From Cryptomeria japonica (Eukaryota; Streptophyta; Pinopsida; Cupressales; Cupressaceae): 64,000 nt of DNA. Shown here in pieces: positions 22,025 to 32,857 of this stretch. A program made the translations under genes and the position numbers. Location of the stretch: contig NC_081408.1 in assembly GCF_030272615.1 (NCBI RefSeq), forward strand, positions 616,896,476-616,960,475, written 5' to 3'. Numbering within the stretch: position 1 is the first letter of the stretch; every line of letters starts with the position of its first letter. The notes beneath the pieces are model-generated. The model saw only the letters and a program-made list of their open reading frames with translations, was not told where the DNA came from and made no database searches.

Positions 22025-22752
22025 TTACATTAGCATAGCAGATTCTTTCCTCCTCCCTTTTGTTACTTCTTCTATATGTTATTCTCATTCTTCTATTTGT
22101 CGTCCTTGGTGTTGTCTACTTGAGGACGATGCAAAGCATTGAGATCTTTCGGTCTCTCTCATGTTGACTCAAAAGACACATGTGTTCCCTTCTTCTAGGT
22201 GACCTTCCTTGATTGGGGAATGAAGAACAATTATGCATACATACATATGATATATACATGACTTATCATACAGCATACTGACCCCGAGGAAAGCGAAGTC
22301 ACCTCGTGCTTTGTGTTTTATGTCTATTATCCTTGACTTGGGGGCTAAATCCTTGCGATAACGCGCTCCTTTCTTTTCTCATTTCTTATGTGTATCACTA
22401 CGTTAAAACAATCACCCCCGTTGAGGCGCGTGCGATCACTTTAACGTAGGGGGGCATACACCCTGACTATCCCTTCACGATACTTGAAAATTTCTTGGCG
22501 AACTTAGCTTTGCCTTGAAAATTTTCGGTATTTTTCTTACATGACTCATAGTGAGGGAACCTTACTACTGACAGTCATGGTTCTCCCTCGTGATCTTCCC
22601 TTTTACTTTGTCAATCGAAGTCGTAAGATCCTTAGTCCACTGGGGGCTTGGTGTGTCTTGCCTCCTTGACGTGGTGAAAGTCTTTCAATGTTGTTTCCTT
22701 GTACTTTACCAGAAGTATGAGCATACATACTCCCGCTAAAGTGGGGGCTAAA
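22025..22752 (+). other. 3' noncoding region of G2 with end box
   Basis: No ORF is supported. 22111-22186 matches 5576-5654 of G1 and reads TTGTCTACTTGAGGACGATG, then GCAAAGCATTGAGATC, a CTCT stretch and TGTTGACTCAAAAG. Its T-T-G-A-G-G-A-C core recalls the end-of-ORF box seen in Tat-type gypsy elements. A 13-bp near-inverted pair (CACTACGTTAAA, then TTTAACGTAGGGG) lies at 22397-22452. A purine-rich stretch at 22735-22752 (AAGTGGGGGCTAAA) leads into the LTR. Confidence 0.75.
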
Positions 22753-23983
22753 TGTAGCGTCCTAAAATTGCGACACTTGCAATTTCGACTGCATTTTGGT
22801 CTTCACGATGGCGACGCAACACGCAACCTGAATGGAGACCCCAAAACTTGCTCACGACACCAAAAACTACATTTTTCAAGCACCTTGGCCTGAACCTCCT
22901 TGCACCCCGCTGTCCCGGAGGTGGGACCAGAGCGCCCAGCGCCCTGGTCCCTCAGGACCAGGGCGCCCAGCGCCCTGGTCCCTGGGTCCTATTTTGGGCC
23001 CGGTCTCCTAAGTGATATCGGGTCTTTTTGATTGCAATTTGGAAATATACTTCCCTGGTCGGCCTAAGGTCGAGAAAATCAGTCTATCAGCCCTAAATGA
23101 CAAGTATATAAACTACATTTTTCTCTCTCATTTGGCATGAGGAGGATATGTGTACAAAGCGTGGAAACTATACTCAAGCATTCAAGCAATCAATCATTTC
23201 AAGTCTCCATTCAAGGCTAAGTGTTGCATTCAAGACAAGGTTTCAACCATTGAAGAGGAGATCACTTATTACATGCTACATACAACATACTACATACTAC
23301 AACATACAACATCTAAACCTTCGCACATAAGGATACCAACATCCTTAGAACAAGGTATTAGTACTTGTTTACATTACAGTCATTTACATTTACAGCTCTT
23401 GCTCATTTCTTGGTTAATTCCAAAACTGGGGTTTGACCTAAAGGCAAACCCCTAATCCCTAACCCCCCAATCATCTTCGCTTTTCTATGTGTAGGTTGCA
23501 GGTACGCGGCTGAGATTGAAGATCTGGAATCCTTGTGCAGAGACGAACCGATCCCCCTTCGTTTGACGGATTTTTCGGAGGACCGTGGCGCCGGGCGCCA
23601 TCGTCCCGACAACTTTTGCTCAAATTTGTAGGACAACGCCATATCGACATTTTACTGCTAATTCCAGGTCCGCAGCTTCATCCTATAACCTAAACTCAGT
23701 TTATAAGCGAATCTTTATGACTTTCTATGCATGCTTAGCTTAATTCTTCTATGCACATTCTTTACAAAAGAGGGTAGCCTTGCTTTCCTAACCCTTGAAA
23801 TTCATTTAGCATCCAATCTTACATTGTGTGGGATTGAATCTTATGAGTTTCAACCCCTCATTTGAATGTAAAGTCTTCCCCTTAAGTGAAAACCCATCGA
23901 ATCCTAGCGAACCTCCCTTCTCTCTCCTCGGAGTCGGAAGAGGGGAGAACAACTAGGGTTCGACCACGATTTTCCTCTTTACA
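22753..23983 (+). repeat. 3' LTR of G2
   Basis: A 1,231-bp copy of the 5' LTR with one 31-bp minisatellite unit fewer. It is followed by the second CAGAG. Confidence 0.95.
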
Positions 23984-26370
23984 CAGAGATTCCCTTTTCC
24001 ATTTGAAAAGATGTGGACCTCCCACCCTAATCTTGAAAAATCTATTGCTAACTGGTGGAATCTTGATATTAATGGAACTGCCATGTATAAAGTTGCCAAA
24101 AAACTTAAAAGCATCAAAACAAACACTAAGACTTGGAACAAGATGGTCTTTGGTGATCTTTGATTCAAAGAAAAAACTAAAGGAGGAACTGGACCAGATA
24201 CAAAACTCAATTCAGAAAGAAGGCTAGAAAAAGTATTCCAAAGCCATGGAAGATGATGTTCTAGTCAAAATCCACAACATTATTTCTAGGGAAGAAATCT
24301 ATTGGAGATAGAGATCTAGGGCTATATGGTTGAAGGCAGGGAATAGAAACACTAAATTCTTCCATATGACTTCTCTAAAACACAAGGCAGTGAATAGAAT
24401 CACAAGACTGATTGTTGAAAACAACACTCTACTTAATAAGGATGAAATTAGGGATGAAGCTGTCAGATTCTTCAATCAACTCCTTACTAGTAACAAGGAC
24501 ATTGATTAGACCCACCAACTCAATTTGGTTAATATTATTCCTAAGGTCATTAACCCTATTCAGAATAAGGCGCTTACTGCTATCCTGTCTGCTGGAGAAA
24601 TAAAAAAAGCTGTCTTTTCGTTTCAAGGGGATAAAGCTCCGGGTCCTAACGGTTTCCCTATGTTTTTCTTCCAAGATTTTTGGCATATTGTGGGGGAAGA
24701 CACGGTTAATGCGGTCAAAGAATTCTTTGGATCTAGAAGAATCCTTAAGGAACTTAACTCCACTTTTATAGCCTTAATCCCCAAAGTTGCTGGGGTGGAC
24801 TCTATGGGAAATTTTAGGCCAATCAGCCTATGCAACTCTTTCTACAAAATCATATCCAAAGTTATGAGCACTAGAATTTTGGCAGTGCTTCCCTTCATCA
24901 TCTCTGAGGAGAAGAAAGGTTTTGTTCCTGGTAGGTAGATTCTGGCCTCAATTATTCTTGTTCATGAGAACATTCATTCCCTAAGTGCTGCTAAAAAAGA
25001 AGGTTTCTTGATAAAGTTGGATTTGGCGAAGGCTTATGATAGAGTGGAGTGGGATGTTCTCTTCAAAATCATGGGGGCTTTTGGTTTTGATGAAAAGGTA
25101 ACCAAAATAATCAGAGAATTGATCACCACTCCTATGTTCTCTATACTGATTAATGGATCTCCTAAAAAATTTTTTAAAACTTCAAGAGGGCTCAGACAAG
25201 GAGATCCCATATCTCCTATCCTTTTTACCATATTGGCTGAAAGTATGAGCATATTGATTCATAATTTGAAACAAAACAAAACTATCAAAGGTCTTCAACC
25301 TTCCTTAGCTAATGTTTTTTGTACTCATCAACAGTTTGTTGATGACACTATCCTCATGGGATATTCTTCGGTCAAGGAGGCTAATGCCTTCAAAACTTCT
25401 CTTAACTCCTATGCTTTAGCTACTGGTCAACAAGTCAATTAGGATAAATCGGCTATGTACTTCCTGAATACTTTGGTCATAAGACAACAAAAAATTGCTA
25501 AAATTATTGGGTGCAAAGTGGAAATGCTCCCCTCCACCTATCTGGGTCTTTCCTTGGGGTTATCTCCCCAAATTCCTTTCGGAATATTATTATTGATAAA
25601 ATTAATAAAAGACTTGCTGGATGGAAAGGTTCAATGTTATCTCAGGCTGGGAAACTGCAGCTCCTTCAATCTACTCTTCAAAATCTCCCTGTTTATGCCC
25701 TCAACCTATTTGGTATCCCAGTTAAATTTGCTGAAGCAATGGAAAGAATCTAGAAGAGATTTTTATGGTCAGGAGTGGAAGAAAAAAAGAGAATACCCTT
25801 GGTTTCCTGGGACAAAGTGTGCAGACCAAAGAACAAAGGGGGGTTGGGGATCAAAGCTCTAAAAGCCTTTAACAAAGCTCTTCTTGCTAAACAATTATGG
25901 AGAGCCTATGACACTAAGAAAGATTGGAATCAAATTTGGCTTGACAAATACATTCAAAATCAGACTATCAAAGGGATCCTTAACTCTGAAGATATCCTTG
26001 CCAGATCCTTCATCTGGAATAGCATTACCAAATCTATAAAAGTGGCAAAAGTTGGGGCTGGATGGTTCCTTGGAAAAGGTGACAGAATAAGGTTTTGGGA
26101 AGACCCCTAGATGAAGAATGAAGCTCTTTATGATCAAAAAAGTAGTCAAATTATTGAGGAGTGTAAAAGGAGGTTTGGGCTTATGGGATGTGACTACTGG
26201 AAGGATGAAAAGTGGGTTAGGCTTGATGACATTCATTCTGGATTTTCCTCCTTCTAGAAGGAGTTGTTGTCCTTTTCCCCTAACAAAGGCTATGATGATG
26301 TTTTCCTCTGGAAAAGTGATCCTAAAGGTGAATTTACGGTTGCCTCGGCCTATAAAATCACTTTTTCCCA
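23984..26370 (+). pseudogene. LINE ORF2, reverse transcriptase domain
   Basis: This continues the endonuclease frame after G2. A frame change near 24155 and another near 25555 are needed. Visible reverse transcriptase blocks are F-S-F-Q-G-D-K-A-P-G-P-N-G-F, then F-I-A-L-I-P-K, F-R-P-I-S-L-C-N, then K-L-D-L-A-K-A-Y-D-R-V-E-W (catalytic Asp), R-G-L-R-Q-G-D-P-I-S-P, and Q-Q-F-V-D-D-T for the usual F-A-D-D. Further on are the P-S-T-Y-L-G-L and G-G-L-G-I thumb regions. In-frame stops are nearly all TAG and mostly lie where this family normally has Trp or Gln. Confidence 0.93.
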
Positions 26371-27451
26371 AACCAGTAATCCCATTTGGAGTAAAGTTTG
26401 GAACAACATTTTGATCCTTAAAGTCAACATTTTCTTCTAGCTTGCTTCTCGTAATAGTACCCTTACTCTTGAAAATTTAATCCGAAGAGTTTTCAAACTC
26501 CCTAATAGATGTGAGCTATGCCAGAAGGAGGGGGAATCAGTTGAACATCTCTTTTTTCATTGCTCCTTTACCTGGGATATTTGGTGCAAAATGTGGGAAA
26601 AATGGAAAGTTAATTGGGTCATGAACAAGAGCATCAAGGATATTATCTGGCAATGGAATTTTCCAACCAAATGCCAAATCATCAAGAACCTTTGGTCTTT
26701 GAACCTCCTCATGATTTGCTGGGGCATTTGGAAAGAAAGAAATAATAGGATATTTAGGGAAGCTAAGTGTAACAGTCAAGTGTTCTTTGAAAAAATATGT
26801 ATGGCTATAAAGGAGAACATCAACATTCCTCATAAGAATAATCAACAATGGTCTATTAATGATATGAATGATATGGAAAGAGACATCCTCACTGAATGGA
26901 ACCTAATGCATAAGGTCTACAGATCATAAAATAAGAATAAGAGAGATAACATTGTTTGGTGATTTCCTGAATATGACTGGATAAAGGTTAATTTTGATGG
27001 GGCTGCTAAAGGGAACCCTGGAAAGGCTGGTGGAGGAGTTATTAGAAATGCTCAAGGAATTTGCATTGTTGCTTTTGCTTCTCCTTTTGGGGTCCAAAAT
27101 AACCATGTGGCTGAAGCTCTGGCAATGCTAAAGAGCCTCCAGCTAGCTCAGGAATTCAAATTCAAAAAAAATTGGCTCGAAGGGGACTCTTCAAACATCA
27201 TACAAGCCCTCAAAGGTACAAGTTCTGTTTCCTGGAATATTACCAATTTAATTAAAAATGCTAAAGATATTCTAAATAACTATGTTAGTATTAGTATAAC
27301 TCATACCTTTAGAGAGGGCAATAAGGTTATAGATATCCTAGCCAATGAAGGGGTCAATTTGGAGAAGGATGTCAAATACATTGGAGAAACTCACATCAAA
27401 AGGGAGGTTAAAGAGCAATTATATTTTGATCACATCAATGGGTCAAGTTAA
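26371..27451 (+). pseudogene. LINE ORF2, zinc-binding region and RNase H domain
   Basis: 26390-26790 encodes a zf-RVT-type region (W-N-N-I-L, then C-E-L-C, then E-H-L-F-F-H-C). After a stop-containing joint (TAA near 26927, TGA near 26960), 26973-27430 encodes a type-I RNase H: N-F-D-G-A-A-K-G-N-P-G with the first catalytic Asp, H-V-A-E-A-L-A with the Glu, L-E-G-D-S-S with the second Asp, ending near V-I-D-I-L-A-N-E. RNase H domains of this kind are known at the end of some plant L1 ORF2 proteins. The stop at 27449-27451 is TAA and may be the genuine end of ORF2. Confidence 0.9.
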
Positions 27452-27463
27452 TCTCATGATTAA

Positions 27464-29290
27464 TTCCTGGGCAATGATTTCCAAGATAGATTTTGGGGGC
27501 GGATTGACTGTCAGATTATGAGTGTTTATCGACATCATATCCAAGATCATATGTGTGTGAAAGATTATAGTAATAATAGTTGGGTTTGTGTGGTCATAAG
27601 AAGCAATTTTAAAACTACGAAAGAGTCCTTACACAAGAATTCCAGAAATAACAAGTTTTCAGAGTTTTATCTGCGAATTAAGAACTGCAGCAATGGGTAT
27701 CTTTACTTGGAGCTTAGAATGGGTGGTAACCTAAATAGGAACAAGCCTCCAAGATGTGAGAATTGGAAGAGTGAATGAAAGGTCTGGAGAAGGCTCCATA
27801 GATACAGCTTCACTGACTATATGGAAAAGCTTCACGGAAGCAGAAATTCTGTGTCTTACGGTTTTGCTAAAAGCTAGAGTAACAACAGAGTCACCCTGTT
27901 TGGGGAAACTTGGCAAATTGATGAAAACATGATTGCAGAGGTCACAGGGCTCAAGACGGAGGGGACCAAATTCTACAGGGATCAGATGTATGCAGCTGAA
28001 GCTTTCAAAAACTTCCCAAAGTTAGAGGATGAGAAGGGCAAGCTTGCAAAGAAGGACAACATCTCCTACTACACTCCCCAACAGGTAAAGCCTTTCTGGC
28101 AAAAAGTTCTTAGGGCTTTAATGGATTATTTGACTGTGGATGGTAGATTTACAAAAATTTATAACTATCATTTTTCTATCCTAAACCATTTCTGTCATGG
28201 GGCTAAAATATCCCTGCCCTTCTATTTAGCATCCTCTCTAAACGAGAGCCTTGCCGACCATGCTAAAAAGCCTAATTCTTACCCTTTAGCCCACTAGGGG
28301 CTCATTCTGATAATATATGAACATCTTAAGGATAAGGGTAGGGCAACCAAGGATGATCCTTTGATCATTAACACCCATATATCTAAGAGCTGCAAAGACT
28401 CTGACTCGAATGGGGATCAGCCCAGCACCCCTACCCACAAAAAAAGGAAAGTTGAAACAGAGCATGAGGAAAAGGATAAGGACACTGATACTAAAATGGA
28501 GCAAAATAAGGATGAGAAATATGGTGAAGGGGAGGAAGGGGGTAATTCTGAAAACTCCCACTCTAACCCTAAGGGTTCAGAAAGTGAGAATGATGCTCTG
28601 AATCCTAAGGAGTATGACAACCCTAACTCTGACGAGACTGAACAGGGCAAGGACTCTGTGAACACCATCTTGGACATTGCCCGCAGCTACACTCTTGAAT
28701 TCTTCAATTTCTAGAAATGGGTTGTCGAAAACATCACCAGTATGCAGGGTAAGCAAAGGGAGTTGGAAGATAAGATTAATAAGTTGATTAAGATGTCTGA
28801 CTCTGGGAAATAGAATGAGGATACAGAAAACAATGAAGCTGAGGAGGAGATGGAGATGGAGGACTGGTTGGAGAAAGATCTGATCAAAGGGGACCTAAAA
28901 AATTTGGAGGATGTTATTAGAACTCTGAAAGAGCAGGTGGAGGAGGACAAAGACAATGTCAACACTTAGATTGCCTATAATGAGAAGGCTTTGAAAATCC
29001 TTATGAACCACAGCCTCTAGGTCCTTAAAGTTTCTTCCCAGAATATGAACGCGCTGGTGGATCACTTGGAAAAGAAAAATCAGGATAAGAACCTGGTAAT
29101 TATAGAAGATGCTCCAACTTCCAGCCCCACCCACCAGAACCCTAGGCGTAGAACTAGGCATACCACTATTGGGAAGGACACCAAAATGAAAGAGAGTCAG
29201 CTTGGATAGGAAAACAACGACCTGAGGGAAGCGGCCAAGGTGATGATGCTCTTGATACAGAAGGCTGAGGAAACTATGAAGAGTTTTTAA
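27464..29290 (+). pseudogene. LINE ORF3: unknown protein with acidic region and coiled coil, degenerate
   Basis: Directly behind ORF2, in its frame, about 600 codons can be read without any frame change to TAA 29288-29290. The first in-frame Met is at 27518. Eight internal stops (27776, 27875, 28295, 28712, 28811, 28967, 29018, 29207) are one TGA and seven TAG, so a former long ORF is likely. The middle part (27880-28340) is a mixed-charge, probably folded domain (I-A-E-V-T-G-L, then Y-Y-T-P-Q-Q-V-K-P-F-W, then F-S-I-L-N-H-F-C-H-G). From memory it faintly resembles a domain found in plant transposon-associated ORFs; this is weak. 28420-28660 is Lys/Glu/Ser/Asn-rich, and 28715-29000 looks like coiled coil. 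No known function is assigned. Confidence 0.7.
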
Positions 29291-29465
29291 TTAACTTGTA
29301 ATGTTGGGCTTGGGGTCAATTTCTTGCTGGCCTCTTGCTGTCCCTTTCTCTGCTGCTGGTTTTTTGGCTGGTCTTTTGCAGCTATCTTGTTTTATTTCCT
29401 TCTTGAATATCTTTCAAATGTAATCGGGTTTCGGGTCCCTTAAAACCTGTTTTTACTTAATCAAA
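29291..29465 (+). other. LINE 3' untranslated region and tail
   Basis: The tail is T- and pyrimidine-rich (T-G-C-T-G-G repeats) and ends GGGTCCCTTAAAACCTG, then TTTTTACTTAATCAAAAA. Plant L1 elements often end with such a G-G-G-T-C-C-C-T-T-A-A box and a short A tail. The second 19-bp duplication follows at once. Confidence 0.85.
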
Positions 29466-29484
29466 AACATTGAATTCTCATGAC
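29466..29484. repeat. 19-bp LINE target-site duplication, right copy
   Basis: Exact copy of 13742-13760. Confidence 0.95.
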
Positions 29485-29639
29485 AATTTCATTTACCCTT
29501 TCCATAAATGTAGTAATCCTTTCATCTTCTTCCATCAAGCCTAGGAATTTCTCTCCAAAAGACAGTTGCAGATGAACTTGAATTGTTAGATGCCATAGGA
29601 TCTTCCTCAAGTGGTTAAGCTTCTGCAGAGAGGACTAGA
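29485..29639 (-). pseudogene. Copia C1 gag, N-terminal remainder
   Basis: On the minus strand a start-like M-A-S-N-N-S-S-S-S lies next to the primer site and runs quickly into the E-R-V-N-E-I-V-M-R-I-Q-C-C-G-G segment that continues at 13741. C2 has at least about 100 more residues at this point, so an internal deletion has removed most of the gag N-terminal domain. Confidence 0.75.
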
Positions 29640-29651
29640 GCTCTGATACCA
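29640..29651 (-). promoter_or_regulatory. Primer binding site of copia C1
   Basis: TGGTATCAGAGC on the minus strand, two bases from the LTR end. Initiator Met-tRNA type. Confidence 0.92.
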
Positions 29652-29653
29652 AT

Positions 29654-30841
29654 TGTTAGATAGTTCAAATAACCAGAGGACAACTGAGAGGGGGGGGGGG
29701 GGGGTGAATTAGTAGACACCAAATTAATGGAACCTTAAGAATTTAAAAATTTATTACCAAAACACATAAGATCAATACTGGAATACATAAACCAATTACC
29801 AAAATAACAGATATACCAATTAAGCACAAGCAACAATTAGAGAATAGTTACCATCCACATGACACTAAGATTTGTACGTGGAAAACCCGATAAAGGGAAA
29901 AACCATGGTTGGAAGCCTACTCACAGTCATTTAATACTTCTATAGTATGTGATTACAAATTGAGGAGCTTACACTTGTAGGAAGGCCAATAGCTTAGTGC
30001 ATACTGCTCATTACAAAAGGAGTCTCACTAACTACATAAGAAATCCAAACTACAATCTAGAAGGAAGAATGAGCTGTAATAATAGCATCTCCTATGCTCG
30101 AGTACAGTTTTGATTAAGCTTTATACCAGAGGTCTTAAACCTCTTGCATAAACCAAACTTGATCACCTATGATTGACCAAATCCTCTACATGAATGATTA
30201 TTACATTATTCGCTTGCATGCCATGATCTAAAATGAGATCATACACATATATATACAAACCCTAGACCTTAAACAATTAGGTCGGCCACCCAGATAATAA
30301 AACCTATCACATAATTATAAAACAAGTCACCCTAGGACCAAAAAAATATAATCCAACCCATAAATCATCCTGAAAACACATCGAGAAGTTCCAACAACAC
30401 GTTACATTAAGTCGGTCCATAACCTAGATAGGTTCGGACCCAATTTAGGTCCACACACACTAAAGCAATGATTCCAATCAGTCAAGGCTCAAACACAATC
30501 ACCATCAACATCCTGAATCCCTTCTAGAAGCTGAACCAACACCACTTATGCATAATATTAAAAGATCTTCAACAAAGCTCTGTCGGTGAAACCCTCACCA
30601 GATCAATAAATGAGGCTTACTAGCATATAAGATAGAATCTGATCACCAAATCAATACCAATTGACTAAGCTTATATCTGAATAGCATTAATAGCAGATCT
30701 AAGCCAACTCCATAAGTCAAAGAAAACCAGAGTATACCGAATCAACATGATCTTACCAACCAGAAAGCGGTAAACAACCAAAGTAGCTTGTGTTGACATT
30801 AATGACAAAATATCATAATCAATTCCATGAAATTGCCAACA
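29654..30841 (-). repeat. 5' LTR of copia C1
   Basis: The 1,188-bp partner of 7222-8439 starts TGTTGGCAATTTC and ends CTATCTAACA on the minus strand, with CTTTA outside at 30842-30846. It contains a run of 14 G at about 29690-29704, where the U5 hairpin loop has expanded. The paired stem is degraded in this copy. Confidence 0.93.
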
Positions 30842-30846
30842 CTTTA
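30842..30846. repeat. Target-site duplication of copia C1, right copy (CTTTA)
   Basis: Matches 7217-7221. Confidence 0.93.
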
Positions 30847-32857
30847 ATGGTCTCACTAGGATCAAATATTATGCACAAATCCTTATGAGGTTCTTGTTTG
30901 TCTACAAGGTTCACCACATTATTAGATTCAAGGCCAACATCATTGGGAGAGAAAGCAAGATGATTAGTGGAATGGAATGGTAAAGGATCAGTGAAAATAT
31001 GAAGGATTTGATTAGGAGGAGCTACAAATTTGTTTCCTTTATCTTTCACACCTTCCATAGATATGGTATAGTTACTTATCAATTCTTGAATCCTACTTCT
31101 CAATGAAAACATTTTTTAGTATCATGACCAGGCTAACGATGGTATTGACAAAAGGATTTAGCATCAAAGTAAGGTTAAGTTGTCTTAGATGGATCAATTG
31201 GCTTGATTTGGGGAAGTTTTAAAATATTATTTTGTATTAACTTAGACATAATGCTATACAAAGATTCATTCAAAGGAGTAAATTCCTTTTCATTTTTAAA
31301 GTATTTAGACAAAGGAGACACACCTGTAGTGGCTACCAGTTGATTGATTATTGTTGTTTTCATTGAATTTGATGAATCCTTTGGTTGGTTTGAAATTCAC
31401 AAACGATTGTTGATCACTATCACCCTTATCACTTGGAGTCATGGAAGGAGATGCTTGTTCCAATTGACTCAAAATCAGTTGATAATTGTGGAGTACTTGA
31501 AGTATTTCACACAAGTGTAGAAAGGAAGTAAACTCAGTTAAGAGAAGTTTATCCCTAATATATTTTTATAAATTAGCAATAAAAATCTTTTGAATATCTT
31601 GATTGGGCATAGGAAAAAAAATCTAAGAATACAAATTCTTATATCTACCAAAAAAATAGGTCACTTTTTCTTTAACACCTTGTTTACAATGCATCAAATT
31701 AGTCAAAGTAACTTTAGGACCAATGTTATTGTGAAATTGTTGAATAAAAGCATTTGCAAGTTGTTGAAAAGAAGTAATAGAATAAGGAGGCAAATAACAA
31801 TACCATTGCAAAGCTCTATCTCTTAATGTTCTAGTAAAAATTTTTACTAACAATCTTTGATCATGAGCAAAGTCACTACACAAAGTTTGGAATGTTTTAA
31901 CATGAGTTAAGGGATCACCTTTTCCATTATAAAGTTCCAATTGAGGAAATTATACATGTTTAGGAGGGATGACTCTAACAATGTCATTGGACAATGGGAT
32001 AGAAACATCAAAGATGGACACATTATACTTGGATTGATTCATAGAAGCTATTTGGTGTTGTAAGGAAAACATTGTTTGGGCTGTAACATTGTTGAATGAA
32101 GGAAGAGACTGAGAATAAGGAGGTGGGACACTATGATAAGTAGGTAATGGAGAAGGTTGGGTAACACATGGAAGACTCATAGGAGGAATGAAGGAATTGT
32201 GATTGAAGGAGTTGGCCCCTTGAATAACATTTATAGGTGGTGAGTGTTATTGGGTAACAAGGGGAGCATTCATGGTAGAGGAAATGAAAGAAGACATATT
32301 GCCCCATGACTAAAATTTCTAGGTATGACATTTTGTGTCGAGGTAGCCATGTTTTTTGATGTGAAGGTGGGAACACTAGTCATAGGAGTTATCAAAGGAA
32401 TGGAATGATTAACTTGACTACAAGGTTGTGTATAACCTAGGTTTTCAACACAACTCTTCATAGGAATGATATTAGATAAAAAAATATGGGCAATACCACA
32501 CAATATATCAACACCATGTTTATCACTTTGAATCATTAGTTTTAATCCTTCAATCAATGGGAGAGCTTCACTTTCTGGGTATTCTTAACTCATCCATTGT
32601 TTAAGATTTTCAAATTGATTGTCCATCTTTTCCAATTGGTCAATGGATACTCTAGTTAATGATGACTCCTCATCATGAGAATTATCAAGAGGATAAATGA
32701 GAATATCTATAGGATTAGAAGAAACACCAATATCCTCATTGAAAAATCTAGGAAAATTAGGCTCCATTTCCTTGGTATTTAAACCTTGGGTGGCCTTAAT
32801 TCTACAACTTCTCCTTATGGGGATATTATAGGTAGGACTAATAGTAGTAAAACTCAT
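30842..32857 (-). pseudogene. G1 gag-type protein, N-terminal half
   Basis: It starts M-S-F-T-T-I-S-P-T-Y-N-I at 32857, like G2. It runs through the Pro-rich region, the Retrotrans_gag domain (31623-31940: L-Y-N-G-K-G-D-P-L-T-H-V-K, A-L-Q-W-Y-C, M-H-C-K-Q-G-V-K-E-K) and the region after the zinc-binding motif (30819-31112, M-F-S-L-R-S-R-I-Q-E-L-I). It stops at the C1 insertion and continues at 7221. Stops and frame changes occur near 32580, 32270, 31950, 31600, 31370 and 31130. The zinc motif cysteine next to M-F-S-L is lost. Confidence 0.88.

Larger units (their letters stand above)
16201..23983 (+). mobile_element. G2: complete gag-only Ty3/gypsy-type LTR element
   Basis: A 7,783-bp element with two LTRs (16201-17462, 22753-23983), a CAGAG duplication, a primer site directly after the 5' LTR and a purine-rich stretch before the 3' LTR. 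The 5.3-kb internal region has a single intact 1,151-codon gag-type ORF and no reverse transcriptase, RNase H or integrase in any frame. By eye the LTRs differ at about 17 positions plus one 31-bp unit, so this insertion is relatively young. The layout resembles the class called TR-GAG. Confidence 0.94.
13761..29465 (+). mobile_element. L1-type LINE with ORF1, ORF2 and an extra third ORF, split by G2
   Basis: Exact 19-bp duplications flank the element, and it ends in CTTAATCAAAAA, typical of plant L1 tails. Removing G2 and one CAGAG leaves about 7.9 kb. The order is ORF1 (DUF4283-type with zinc knuckle), ORF2 (endonuclease, reverse transcriptase, zinc-binding region, RNase H), then a 1.8-kb degenerate ORF3 and a short 3' region. 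All ORFs carry in-frame stops. The 5' end lies only 10 bp before the first plausible ORF1 Met, so a 5' untranslated region is short or lost. Confidence 0.93.
7222..30841 (-). mobile_element. C1: Ty1/copia retrotransposon, interrupted by a solo LTR and by the LINE
   Basis: Two LTRs (7222-8439 and 29654-30841) bound the element, with a CTTTA duplication outside. On the minus strand the order is primer site, gag, protease, integrase, reverse transcriptase and RNase H, the copia order. The LINE split gag at 13742-29484, and a solo LTR of the same family split the reverse transcriptase region at 9604-10818. Frames are broken in many places. The first part of gag is missing: the start region runs directly into the E-R-V-N-E-I-V segment, about 100 or more residues shorter than C2. 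Confidence 0.93.

Noticed and set aside
22397-22452. Near-inverted pair CACTACGTTAAA / TTTAACGTAG as a terminator or regulatory hairpin
   Set aside because: The arms are 30 bases apart, it is a single occurrence with no counterpart in G1, and it is not informative on its own.
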